A stretch of DNA of 15,544 nucleotides from Pseudescherichia sp039594205 (lineage in GTDB: Bacteria > Pseudomonadota > Gammaproteobacteria > Enterobacterales > Enterobacteriaceae). The first letter of the stretch is position 1, and every line of letters starts with the position of its first letter. The stretch lies in assembly GCA_039594205.1 (NCBI GenBank), contig JBCNNW010000096.1:1-15544 (forward strand). Reading direction: 5' to 3'. The notes below the pieces were generated by a model. That model saw nothing but the letters and a program-made list of their open reading frames with translations. It was not told where the DNA came from and did not search any database. Made by a program: the position numbers and the translations under genes. Positions 1-6,984 of this stretch are shown in pieces.

Positions 1-376
1 GAACGTCTTCGAAGGCGTGCTGAAGGATCGCCAGGAGGATGGTCTGGTGATTGAGTCACCGGGGCTGATGCACCCGCTGAAGGTCGATCCGGACGCGTCG
101 GTGGTGGACAACGTGCCGGTCTACGTTGCCCTGCGCCCGGAGAAGATCATGCTCTGCGACGAGCCACCTGCCGACGGCTTTAACTTTGCCGTAGGTGAAG
201 TGGTGCATATTGCCTACCTGGGCGATCTCTCTATCTACCACGTGCGCCTGAAGAGTGGGCAGATGATCAGCGCCCAGCTGCAGAATGAACATCGCTACCG
301 CAAAGGCCTGCCGACCTGGGGCGACGAAGTCCGTCTCTGCTGGGATGCCGACAGCTGCGTTGTGCTAACGGTTTAA
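1..376 (+). CDS. potG: Putrescine ABC transporter ATP-binding protein PotG, C-terminal part (5' truncated by window edge)
   Basis: Cytoplasmic ATPase subunit of the PotFGHI putrescine importer. Only the last 124 residues are in the window; the reading frame is open to the left edge and enters at base 2. The ATPase core with Walker motifs lies outside. What remains is the C-terminal regulatory region (TOBE-like beta domain) typical of spermidine/putrescine-type ATPases, including the stretch around VALRPEKIML that is characteristic of this group. The GTG at 17 is an internal valine, not a start. The TAA stop overlaps the AAGGAG ribosome binding site of potH, so the two genes are almost certainly cotranscribed and translationally linked. 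Identification rests on close resemblance to the E. coli PotG tail as I remember it and on the potH-potI neighbours. Confidence 0.95.
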   Translation, partial: NVFEGVLKDRQEDGLVIESPGLMHPLKVDPDASVVDNVPVYVALRPEKIMLCDEPPADGFNFAVGEVVHIAYLGDLSIYHVRLKSGQMISAQLQNEHRYRKGLPTWGDEVRLCWDADSCVVLTV

Positions 377-385
377 GGAGCGGTG

Positions 386-1339
386 ATGAGCACATTAGAA
401 CCCCCGGCCCGCATAGAAAAAACGTCCCGCTTTACCCTCTGGCTGGCGCGGATGCAGATGAAGCACGGGCGCAAGCTGGTGATCGCGCTGCCCTACGTCT
501 GGCTGTCGCTGCTGTTTTTACTGCCGTTTCTGATCGTATTTAAAATCAGCCTGGCCGAGATGGCACGGGCGATCCCACCCTATACCGATTTGCTGGAGTG
601 GGCCGACGGCCAGCTCTCGATCACCCTTAACCTGGGAAACTTCCTCCAGCTTACGGAAGATCCGCTCTACTTCGAGGCCTATCTGCAATCGTTGCAGGTG
701 GCGGGTATCTCGACCATCTGCTGCCTGCTGCTGGGCTACCCGCTAGCCTGGGCGGTGGCGCACAGCAAGCCGTCGACGCGCAACATCCTGCTGCTGCTGG
801 TGATCCTGCCGTCGTGGACCTCGTTCCTGATCCGCGTCTACGCCTGGATGGGGATCTTAAAAAACAACGGCGTGCTGAATAACGTCCTGCTCTGGCTGGG
901 CGTAATCGATCAGCCGCTCACCATTCTGCACACCAACCTCGCGGTCTATATCGGCATTGTTTACGCCTATCTGCCATTTATGGTGCTGCCGATCTACACC
1001 GCCCTGACGCGCATCGACTACTCGCTGGTGGAGGCCTCGCTGGATCTCGGTGCGCGGCCGCTGAAGACCTTCTTTAGCGTGATCGTGCCCCTGACCAGGG
1101 GTGGGATTATCGCAGGCTCAATGCTGGTGTTCATTCCGGCGGTAGGCGAGTTCGTGATCCCGGAGCTGCTCGGCGGGCCGGACAGCATCATGATTGGCCG
1201 CGTACTGTGGCAGGAGTTCTTCAACAACCGTGACTGGCCGGTGGCCTCGGCGGTGGCGATTATTATGCTGCTGCTGCTGATTGTGCCGATCATGTGGTTC
1301 CATAAACATCAGAGCAAAGGCACGGGAGACCACGCATGA
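386..1339 (+). CDS. potH: Putrescine ABC transporter permease PotH
   Basis: Inner-membrane permease subunit that with PotI forms the translocation channel for putrescine delivered by the periplasmic PotF. The 317-residue length matches E. coli PotH. A basic cytoplasmic N-terminus is followed by the first membrane helix at about residues 31-52; roughly five more helices follow, with a larger periplasmic loop between the first two. The coupling EAA loop that contacts the ATPase is visible at about residues 216-236 (EASLDLGARPLKTFF, ending in VP). I chose ATG 386 rather than GTG 383 because it matches the family N-terminus (MSTLEPP) and sits well behind the AAGGAG at 374-379. The stop codon overlaps the potI start as ATGA, indicating translational coupling in the potFGHI operon. 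Confidence 0.97.
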   Translation: MSTLEPPARIEKTSRFTLWLARMQMKHGRKLVIALPYVWLSLLFLLPFLIVFKISLAEMARAIPPYTDLLEWADGQLSITLNLGNFLQLTEDPLYFEAYLQSLQVAGISTICCLLLGYPLAWAVAHSKPSTRNILLLLVILPSWTSFLIRVYAWMGILKNNGVLNNVLLWLGVIDQPLTILHTNLAVYIGIVYAYLPFMVLPIYTALTRIDYSLVEASLDLGARPLKTFFSVIVPLTRGGIIAGSMLVFIPAVGEFVIPELLGGPDSIMIGRVLWQEFFNNRDWPVASAVAIIMLLLLIVPIMWFHKHQSKGTGDHA

Positions 1340-2181
1340 ACAACTTACCGGTAGTGCGCTCTCCGTGGCGCATCCTGATCCTGATCATCGGCTTTACCTT
1401 CCTCTATGCGCCAATGCTGATGCTGGTGGTCTACTCCTTTAATAGCTCAAAGCTGGTGACGGTGTGGGCCGGGTGGTCCACGCGCTGGTACCGGGAGCTG
1501 TTCCATGATGATGCGATGATGAGCGCGGTAGGGCTGAGCCTGACCATTGCCGCCTGTGCGGCAACGATGGCGGTGATCCTCGGGACCATCGCCGCCGTAG
1601 TGATGGTGCGCTTCGGACGCTTTCGCGGCGCGAACGGCTTTGCCTTTATGATCACCGCTCCGCTGGTAATGCCGGACGTAATCACCGGCCTGTCACTACT
1701 GCTGCTGTTTGTCGCCCTGGCCCACGCCATTGGCTGGCCTGCAGATCGCGGGATGCTCACCATCTGGCTGGCGCATGTGACCTTCTGTACCGCCTACGTG
1801 GCGGTGGTGATCTCCTCCCGCCTGCGCGAGCTGGATCGCTCCATTGAGGAGGCGGCGATGGATCTCGGTGCCACCCCGGTGAAGGTCTTCTTTATCATCA
1901 CCCTGCCGATGATCATGCCCGCGGTGATCTCCGGCTGGCTGCTGGCCTTTACCCTGTCGCTGGACGATCTGGTGATCGCCAGCTTTGTCTCCGGGCCGGG
2001 GGCCACAACGTTGCCGATGCTGGTCTTCTCCAGCGTACGCATGGGGGTAAACCCAGAGATCAACGCCCTGGCGTCAATTATCCTCGGCGTGGTGGGTATT
2101 GTTGGTTTTATCGCCTGGCTGTTGATGTCGCGTGCAGAAAAGCAGCGAACGCGCGATATCCAGCGTGCAAGGCAGGGCTGA
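1336..2181 (+). CDS. potI: Putrescine ABC transporter permease PotI
   Basis: Second inner-membrane permease of the putrescine importer, partner of PotH and driven by PotG. The 281 residues match the family length. The first membrane helix lies at about residues 12-34, and the protein has about six hydrophobic helices. The ATPase-contacting EAA loop is clear at about residues 171-191 (EEAAMDLGATPVKVFF, ending in LP). The ATG overlaps the potH stop by four bases (ATGA), so translation is coupled. It is the last gene of the pot operon; a strong hairpin lies about 33 bases after the stop. The sequence is nearly collinear with E. coli PotI and no damage is visible. Confidence 0.97.
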   Translation: MNNLPVVRSPWRILILIIGFTFLYAPMLMLVVYSFNSSKLVTVWAGWSTRWYRELFHDDAMMSAVGLSLTIAACAATMAVILGTIAAVVMVRFGRFRGANGFAFMITAPLVMPDVITGLSLLLLFVALAHAIGWPADRGMLTIWLAHVTFCTAYVAVVISSRLRELDRSIEEAAMDLGATPVKVFFIITLPMIMPAVISGWLLAFTLSLDDLVIASFVSGPGATTLPMLVFSSVRMGVNPEINALASIILGVVGIVGFIAWLLMSRAEKQRTRDIQRARQG

Positions 2182-2214
2182 TCCCACTACTATTTGCTGA
2201 GGTCATGGGTCACT

Positions 2215-2237
2215 GATGCCGCGCCGGTCGCGGCATC
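2215..2237 (+). terminator. Hairpin after potI, possible 3' end of the pot operon
   Basis: A perfect 9-bp GC-rich stem (GATGCCGCG at 2215-2223 pairing with CGCGGCATC at 2229-2237) encloses a 5-base loop. It is followed only by GTTTCG, so the U-tract is poor. It may be a weak intrinsic terminator or a 3'-stabilising structure for the potFGHI mRNA. It lies upstream of the preferred ybjO start. Confidence 0.45.
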
Positions 2238-2259
2238 GTTTCGCAGGGAAGGCTACGCC

Positions 2260-2733
2260 GTGGGATTTTTTACTAAAACGCAGCAGGGTCATGCGCGGCT
2301 AAACGTGCCGGCGCTGGTTCAGGTCGCGGCTATCGCTATTATTGCGATCCGCTGCCTCGACCTGCTGCTGCTGTTTAATCTGCTGGGGCTGCGTGGGACG
2401 ATGGACTTTATCCACCGCAGCGCCCAGACGTGGAACCTGACGCTGATTTTTCTCGGTAGCCTGCTACTGCTGTTCCTCGAATTTCTCTGCGCCTTCTCGG
2501 TCGTTAAAGGTCGCAACTGGGCGCGCTGGCTCTATCTCCTGACCCAGGTGGTGGCCGCAGGTTACCTGTGGGCGGCCTCGCTGGGCTACGGCTACCCGGA
2601 GCTGTTCAGCATTGCCGGTGGCTCGAAGCAGGAAATTTTCCGCTCGCTGGTGATGCAAAAGCTGCCGGATATGCTGGTGCTTGGCCTGCTGTTTATCCCA
2701 TCACCCTGCAGACGCTTTTTCCGCTTCCAGTAA
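2260..2733 (+). CDS. ybjO: YbjO-family inner-membrane protein of unknown function (DUF2593)
   Basis: Small hydrophobic protein of 157 residues with about four predicted membrane helices and a short basic cytoplasmic tail. It resembles E. coli YbjO over its whole length, for example HARLNVPALVQVAA near the N-terminus and ARWLYLLTQ and ASLGYGYPELFSI in the second half. No enzymatic motif is visible and its function is not established. The frame is open up to a TTG at 2194, but I prefer the GTG at 2260: it has an AGGGAAGG ribosome binding site 7 bases upstream, gives the family N-terminus (GFF.K), and leaves the strong 2215-2237 hairpin outside the gene. It follows the pot operon on the same strand, and its end is close to the rlmC promoter. 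Confidence 0.85.
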   Translation: MGFFTKTQQGHARLNVPALVQVAAIAIIAIRCLDLLLLFNLLGLRGTMDFIHRSAQTWNLTLIFLGSLLLLFLEFLCAFSVVKGRNWARWLYLLTQVVAAGYLWAASLGYGYPELFSIAGGSKQEIFRSLVMQKLPDMLVLGLLFIPSPCRRFFRFQ

Positions 2734-2736
2734 CGG

Positions 2737-2745
2737 TGGTACAAT
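2737..2745 (+). promoter_or_regulatory. Candidate extended -10 promoter for rlmC
   Basis: TGGTACAAT, an extended -10 element (TGn followed by a 5/6 match to TATAAT), sits between the ybjO stop and the rlmC start. No good -35 is seen at the expected distance (about 2717-2722), as is common for extended -10 promoters. It would give a leader of about 25 bases carrying the AAGAAGG ribosome binding site at 2761-2767. Confidence 0.5.
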
Positions 2746-2775
2746 CTCCGCCCCGCAAAAAAGAAGGTTTCTATC

Positions 2776-3909
2776 ATGCAGTGCGCCCTTTATGACGCCG
2801 GTCGCTGTCGCTCCTGTCAATGGATCGACCAGCCGGTCCCGCAACAGCTTGCCACCAAGATGGCGAGCCTGCATGCGCTGCTGGATGGTCTACCCGTCGC
2901 CGAGTGGTCCACGCCGGTCAGCGGGCCGGAGCAGGGGTTTCGTAACAAAGCCAAGATGGTGGTGAGCGGCAGCGTGGAGAAACCGCTGCTGGGGATGCTG
3001 CACCGCGACGGCTCGCCGGAGGATCTCACCGGCTGCCCGCTCTATCCGGCGTCGTTCTACCCGGTGTTTGCCGCCCTGAAGCCCTTTATTGCCCGGGCGG
3101 GCCTGACGCCCTATAACGTGGCGCGCAAGCGCGGAGAGCTGAAGTACCTCCTGCTCACCGAGAGCCAGCTCGACGGCGGCCTGATGCTGCGCTTTGTACT
3201 GCGTTCAGAGGCCAAAATTGACCAGCTTCGCGCTGCGCTGCCTGCGCTGCAGGCCGAACTGCCGCAGCTGAAGGTGATCTCGGTAAATATTCAGCCGGTG
3301 CATATGGCTATTATGGAGGGGGAGCAGGAGATATGGCTCACCGACCAGCGAGCGCTGGCGGAGCGCTTTAACGGCGTGCCGCTGTGGATCCGCCCCCAGA
3401 GCTTCTTCCAGACCAACCCCAGCGTAGCGGCGAGCCTCTACGCCACTGCTTGCGACTGGGTGCGGGCGCTGCCGGTGAAGCACATGTGGGATCTCTTCTG
3501 CGGCGTGGGCGGCTTTGGCCTGCACTGCGCGACGCCGGAGATGACGCTAACCGGGATTGAGATCGCTCCTGAGGCCATCGCCTGCGCGAAACAGTCCGCT
3601 GAAGAGCTGGGTCTGCATAATGTGCATTTTCAGGCGCTGGACTCCACCGCGTTCGCCACAGGGCAGGGGGCGGTGCCGGAGCTGGTGGTGGTCAACCCGC
3701 CGAGGCGCGGCATCGGCAAGCCGCTGTGTGACTACCTGAGCGCAATGGCTCCGCAGTGGATTATCTACTCCAGCTGCAACGCTGAAACGATGGCGAAAGA
3801 TATTCGCGCGCTGCCGGGATACCGCATCGAACGCGTGCAGCTGTTCGATATGTTCCCGCATACGGCGCATTATGAGGTGTTAACGTTGTTGGTGCGGGAA
3901 ATAAAGTAG
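2776..3909 (+). CDS. rlmC: 23S rRNA (uracil-747-C5)-methyltransferase RlmC
   Basis: SAM-dependent enzyme of the TrmA/RumA family that makes m5U747 in 23S rRNA; the older names are rumB and ybjF. It has 377 residues, close to the usual 375. Four cysteines for the [4Fe-4S] cluster are present at positions 3, 11, 14 and 87. The SAM-binding motif DLFCGVGGFG is at 239-248, preceded by the QTNP segment near 212. The NPPRRG motif is at about 307-312, and the nucleophilic cysteine is in SSCN at Cys334. The general-base glutamate is expected in the C-terminal HYEV segment. There is no TRAM domain, as expected for RlmC. The start ATG has AAGAAGG upstream and places the first cluster cysteine at residue 3. 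The gene ends in TAG and is followed by a REP-like hairpin facing the convergent artJ. Confidence 0.96.
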   Translation: MQCALYDAGRCRSCQWIDQPVPQQLATKMASLHALLDGLPVAEWSTPVSGPEQGFRNKAKMVVSGSVEKPLLGMLHRDGSPEDLTGCPLYPASFYPVFAALKPFIARAGLTPYNVARKRGELKYLLLTESQLDGGLMLRFVLRSEAKIDQLRAALPALQAELPQLKVISVNIQPVHMAIMEGEQEIWLTDQRALAERFNGVPLWIRPQSFFQTNPSVAASLYATACDWVRALPVKHMWDLFCGVGGFGLHCATPEMTLTGIEIAPEAIACAKQSAEELGLHNVHFQALDSTAFATGQGAVPELVVVNPPRRGIGKPLCDYLSAMAPQWIIYSSCNAETMAKDIRALPGYRIERVQLFDMFPHTAHYEVLTLLVREIK

Positions 3910-3917
3910 TCGAGTAG

Positions 3918-3949
3918 GCCCGGTAAGCGAGAGCGCCACCGGGCGTTTA
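3918..3949. repeat. REP-like palindromic element between convergent rlmC and artJ
   Basis: GCCCGGT at 3918-3924 pairs with ACCGGGC at 3938-3944, with an inner GCG/CGC pairing, and is followed by GTTTA. This 32-base unit is almost identical to the one at 13851-13882. Its position in a 51-base gap between two convergent genes suits a REP/PU element that also stabilises 3' ends or ends transcription from both sides. Confidence 0.75.
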
Positions 3950-3960
3950 GCGAATGGTGA

Positions 3961-4692
3961 TTACTGCGGGAACCACTGGTCGCTGATTTTCTGGTAGGTT
4001 CCGTCGGCTTTGATGGCCTTCAGGGCGGCATTCAGTTTTTCCAGCAGGGCTTTGTTATCCGGACGCACCGCGATACCCAGACCGGTCCCGAAGTACTGCG
4101 CATCGGTCACCTTCGGCGTAGCGGTACCCAGCTGCGGGTTACTCTTCAGCCACTCGTTTACTACCGCGGTATCCCCGAATACGCCGTCGATGCGACCATT
4201 TTTCAGGTCGAGGATCGCGTTCTGGTAGCTGTCATAGGCTACGGTCTTCACTTCCGGGTGCTTATCCTGGAGGTACTTCTGGTGGGTCGTACCGTTCTCC
4301 ATGCCGATGCGCTTGCCCTTCAGATCCTCAAACGATTTAAACGCATCTTTCTTGGCGATCACGACCGCCGAGTTGGCGTAGTACGGGTCGGTGAAAGAGA
4401 CCTGCTTGCTACGCTCTGGCGTAATGTCCATGCCGGAGATCACCGCGTCATACTTCTTGAACTTCAGGGCCGGGATCAGCGAGTCAAACGCGTGGTTGGT
4501 GAAGGTGCAGTCGGCCTGCATCTGCTTGCACAGCGCTTTCGCCAGGTCGATATCAAAGCCTACGATCTGGTTATTGGCATCCAGCGACTCAAATGGCGGA
4601 TAGGTAGCAGACGCGCCGAAGCTGATTTTATCTGCTGCGCTGGCACCGGCGGCAAAGGTAGCGAGAATAGCGGCCAGAATTAACTTTTTCAT
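3961..4692 (-). CDS. artJ: Periplasmic arginine-binding protein ArtJ
   Basis: Solute-binding protein (family 3) that in E. coli binds L-arginine in the periplasm and delivers it to the ArtQ-ArtM-ArtP transporter. It has 243 residues, the E. coli length. A Sec signal peptide occupies about residues 1-19 (MKKLILAAILATFAAGASA), with likely cleavage after ASA. The mature part shows family features: YPPFESLDANN, GFDIDLAKALC, DSLIPALKF, the NGTTHQK segment, and GVFGDTAVV. I chose the ATG at 4692 because the 12 upstream residues are not part of the family and an AGGAG lies just before this ATG. The gene is transcribed alone, behind an artM terminator and a pair of ARG boxes, so arginine repression through ArgR is expected. 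It is clearly paralogous to artI at 6233-6964. Confidence 0.96.
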   Translation of the reverse strand: MKKLILAAILATFAAGASAADKISFGASATYPPFESLDANNQIVGFDIDLAKALCKQMQADCTFTNHAFDSLIPALKFKKYDAVISGMDITPERSKQVSFTDPYYANSAVVIAKKDAFKSFEDLKGKRIGMENGTTHQKYLQDKHPEVKTVAYDSYQNAILDLKNGRIDGVFGDTAVVNEWLKSNPQLGTATPKVTDAQYFGTGLGIAVRPDNKALLEKLNAALKAIKADGTYQKISDQWFPQ

Positions 4693-4745
4693 TGTGGAAC
4701 TCCTGTCTGTCAATCTTATCGTTATCACCGTGTCTGCGGTATGGA

Positions 4746-4751
4746 ATTACA
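4746..4751 (-). promoter_or_regulatory. Possible artJ -10 element
   Basis: On the minus strand this reads TGTAAT, a 5/6 match to TATAAT, about 54 bases before the artJ start. I do not see a well-spaced -35 hexamer; the upstream side is occupied by the first ARG box. The assignment is tentative. Confidence 0.3.
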
Positions 4752-4760
4752 ATGCCATCT

Positions 4761-4799
4761 AATGCATGAATATGCAATATTTTTGATTAATTATATTTA
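4761..4799 (-). promoter_or_regulatory. Paired ARG boxes (ArgR operator) upstream of artJ
   Basis: Two 18-bp sites, 4761-4778 and 4782-4799, are separated by exactly 3 bp, the spacing used by the ArgR hexamer. The first contains TGCATGAATATGCA, a perfect palindrome close to the TGAATNNNNATTCA core. The second has a good left half (TTTGATTAATTA) and a weak right half. Known E. coli artJ is ArgR-repressed, which agrees. Confidence 0.75.
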
Positions 4800-4808
4800 T
4801 GCAGGCGT

Positions 4809-4830
4809 AAAAAAGGCGGGTTGCCCCGCC
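4809..4830 (-). terminator. Intrinsic terminator of the artPIQM operon
   Basis: On the minus strand a 6-bp stem GGCGGG/CCCGCC with a GCAA tetraloop is followed directly by six T. It begins 11 bases after the artM stop and separates artPIQM transcription from the artJ promoter region. Confidence 0.9.
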
Positions 4831-4841
4831 TCTGTTATGTT

Positions 4842-5510
4842 TTAACTGCGTCGTTCAAAGGCCAGCGCCCGCCGCTCGATTAACCGCATCAGCAGCGTCA
4901 GCAAACCGTTGACGATCAGGTAGATAACCCCTGCCGCGCCAAAGACCATCACGTCATAGGTACGGCCATACAGCAGCTGTCCGTGGCCCATCACCTCCAT
5001 CAGCGTGATGGTGTAGGCCAGCGAAGTGCTTTTGAATACCAGCACCACTTCGTTGGAGTAAGAGGAGAGGGCGCGCTTGAACGCATACGGCAGCAGGATC
5101 GCCAGCGTATCCTTCTTGCTCATTCCCAATGCGCCGCAGGATTGCCACTGCCCCTCCGGGATCGCCCGAATCGCGCCGTAGAAGAGCTGGGTGGTGTAGG
5201 CGGCGCTGTTCAGCGACAGGGCGATCAGCGCGCACAGCCACGGCTCGGAGAGCAGATGCCACAGCCACGGATAGGCCTGAATCGACGGAAACTGACCCGG
5301 CCCGTAGTAGATCAGGAAGATCTGCACCAGCAGCGGGGTACCGGTAAAGAGCGTGATGTAGCCGCGCACGATCCACACCAGCCCTGGCGTCTTCAGCGTC
5401 AGAACGATGGTGAAGATCAGGGAGAGGATCAGCGCCACTACAATTGATGCCACGGTAAGCGTCAGGCTGGTGTGCAGCCCCTTCATTAGCTCAGGTAAAT
5501 ACTCAAGCAT
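4842..5510 (-). CDS. artM: Arginine ABC transporter permease ArtM
   Basis: Inner-membrane permease of the polar-amino-acid (HisMQ) type; with ArtQ it forms the arginine channel energised by ArtP. It has 222 residues, as in E. coli. About five membrane helices are expected, the first at roughly residues 12-37. The ATPase-contacting loop is at about 126-141 (GALGMSKKDTLAILLP). The TGA of artQ and the ATG of artM share one base (TGATG), so translation is coupled. It is the last gene of the operon and is followed at once by a strong intrinsic terminator. No unusual residues are seen. Confidence 0.96.
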   Translation of the reverse strand: MLEYLPELMKGLHTSLTLTVASIVVALILSLIFTIVLTLKTPGLVWIVRGYITLFTGTPLLVQIFLIYYGPGQFPSIQAYPWLWHLLSEPWLCALIALSLNSAAYTTQLFYGAIRAIPEGQWQSCGALGMSKKDTLAILLPYAFKRALSSYSNEVVLVFKSTSLAYTITLMEVMGHGQLLYGRTYDVMVFGAAGVIYLIVNGLLTLLMRLIERRALAFERRS

Positions 5511-6226
5511 CAGCCTGGCCTCCGTTCGAAACGTGTCGCGCGTTGGTCAATGCGTTTGAGAATGTACTGACTGAGAAGCGTAATCACCAGGTAGATGGCC
5601 GCCGCCACCAGAAACCAGGTAAACGGCTCCTGGGTACGGGTCGAAATACTGCGAGTTTGCAGCATGAGATCGTTAACGCTGATAAGCGATACCAGCGCCG
5701 TATCTTTCAGCAGCACCAGCCACTGGTTGCCCAACCCCGGCAGGGCGTGACGCCACATCTGCGGCATGACCAGCCGGAAGAAGATGGCGCTTTTAGACAG
5801 CCCCAGCGCCTGGCCGGACTCCCACTGCCCCTGCGGCACGGCCTTCAGCGCCCCGCGCAGGGTCTGAGAAGCATACGCCGCGTACAGCAGGGAGAGGGCG
5901 ATCACACCGCACAGGAACGGGCTGACGTCGAAGTTTTCAATCTGCATCTGCACCGGGATCTGCACAAACCCCAGGTTCAGGGTAAAACCATCCGAGAGCA
6001 CCAGCAGCAGCTGTGACGAGCCAAAATAGATAAAGAGCACCACCAGAATTTCCGGCAGGCCGCGCAGGATAGTCACCAGCCCCGATCCCAACCATGCAAC
6101 AGGTCGCCACTTAGCGGAGTCCCAGACGGCAAACAGCATGGCCAGCACCAGGCCAATGGCCAGCGCACAAACGGCAAGGCCGACGGTCATCCCGGCGGCG
6201 CTTGCTAAAGGAAAAAGTTCATTCAT
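5510..6226 (-). CDS. artQ: Arginine ABC transporter permease ArtQ
   Basis: Inner-membrane permease subunit, partner of ArtM in the arginine importer. It has 238 residues from the ATG at 6226. A TTG immediately before it (6229) could extend the frame by one codon, but the ATG gives the usual N-terminus MNELFPLASAAGM. The coupling loop is at about residues 138-155 (GQALGLSKSAIFFRLVMP), followed by the conserved ALPGLGNQWLVLLKDTAL region. It begins 6 bases after the artI stop, and its ribosome binding site (AGAAG) lies inside the end of artI. It overlaps the artM start by one base. Confidence 0.96.
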   Translation of the reverse strand: MNELFPLASAAGMTVGLAVCALAIGLVLAMLFAVWDSAKWRPVAWLGSGLVTILRGLPEILVVLFIYFGSSQLLLVLSDGFTLNLGFVQIPVQMQIENFDVSPFLCGVIALSLLYAAYASQTLRGALKAVPQGQWESGQALGLSKSAIFFRLVMPQMWRHALPGLGNQWLVLLKDTALVSLISVNDLMLQTRSISTRTQEPFTWFLVAAAIYLVITLLSQYILKRIDQRATRFERRPG

Positions 6227-6232
6227 CAAGGA

Positions 6233-6964
6233 TTACTTCTGGAACCATTTTTTATAGATGGTCTCGTAAGTCCCATCCTTCTTCACTTTTTCCAGCGCGG
6301 TATTAAATTTCTGCTGCAGCTCGGTATTGCCCTGACGCACCGCAATGCCGAGACCCGTGCCGAAATATGCTTTATCCGTCACCTTATCGCCGACCGCAGC
6401 CAGCTTGTCGTTGGCCTTCAGCCACTCGGTCACTACGGCGGTGTCACCGAACACGGCGTCAATGCGGCCGTTCTGCAGATCCAGACGTGCGTTCTGGTAG
6501 CTGTCGTACGGTACGGTGGTGATTTCCGGATGCTTGTCGGTGATGAATTTCTGATGGGTGGTGCCGTTCTGCACGCCAACGCGTTTGCCTTTCAGCGCAT
6601 CGATGTTGGCATATTTACCCTGCTGGCCGATAAACAGCGCCGAGTTGTCATAGTATGGAGCGGTGAACAGCACCTGCTTCTGACGTTCCGGGGTAATGTC
6701 CATACCCGCCATCACCGCATCAAAGCGGCGGAACTTCAGGCTTGGGATCAGGCTGTCAAACGCCTGGTTAGTGAACGTACAGGTCGCATCAATCTCTTTA
6801 CACAGCGCGTTCGCCAGATCGACGTCGAAGCCAACGATTTTGTTATTGGCATCGGTGGATTCGAACGGAGGGTAGCTCGCTTCGGTGGCGAAACGAATGG
6901 TTTGGGCTGCTGTAGCTGAGAGGCTAACGCTGGCGAGCAGCGCGGCAATCAATACTTTTTTCAT
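6233..6964 (-). CDS. artI: Periplasmic binding protein ArtI of the arginine transporter
   Basis: Family 3 solute-binding protein encoded inside the art operon. It has 243 residues. A Sec signal peptide occupies about residues 1-19 (MKKVLIAALLASVSLSATA). The mature part is strongly similar to ArtJ (YPPFES, GFDVDLANALC, DSLIPSLKFRR, NGTTHQK, FGDTAVV). In E. coli the ArtI ligand is not firmly established, whereas ArtJ binds arginine; the same caution applies here. The ATG at 6964 was chosen over the in-frame start two codons earlier because it gives the family MKKV N-terminus, with GGGAAG upstream. It sits 20 bases after artP and 6 bases before artQ. Confidence 0.95.
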   Translation of the reverse strand: MKKVLIAALLASVSLSATAAQTIRFATEASYPPFESTDANNKIVGFDVDLANALCKEIDATCTFTNQAFDSLIPSLKFRRFDAVMAGMDITPERQKQVLFTAPYYDNSALFIGQQGKYANIDALKGKRVGVQNGTTHQKFITDKHPEITTVPYDSYQNARLDLQNGRIDAVFGDTAVVTEWLKANDKLAAVGDKVTDKAYFGTGLGIAVRQGNTELQQKFNTALEKVKKDGTYETIYKKWFQK

Positions 6965-6984
6965 TGTCACTTCCCAAAAAAATA

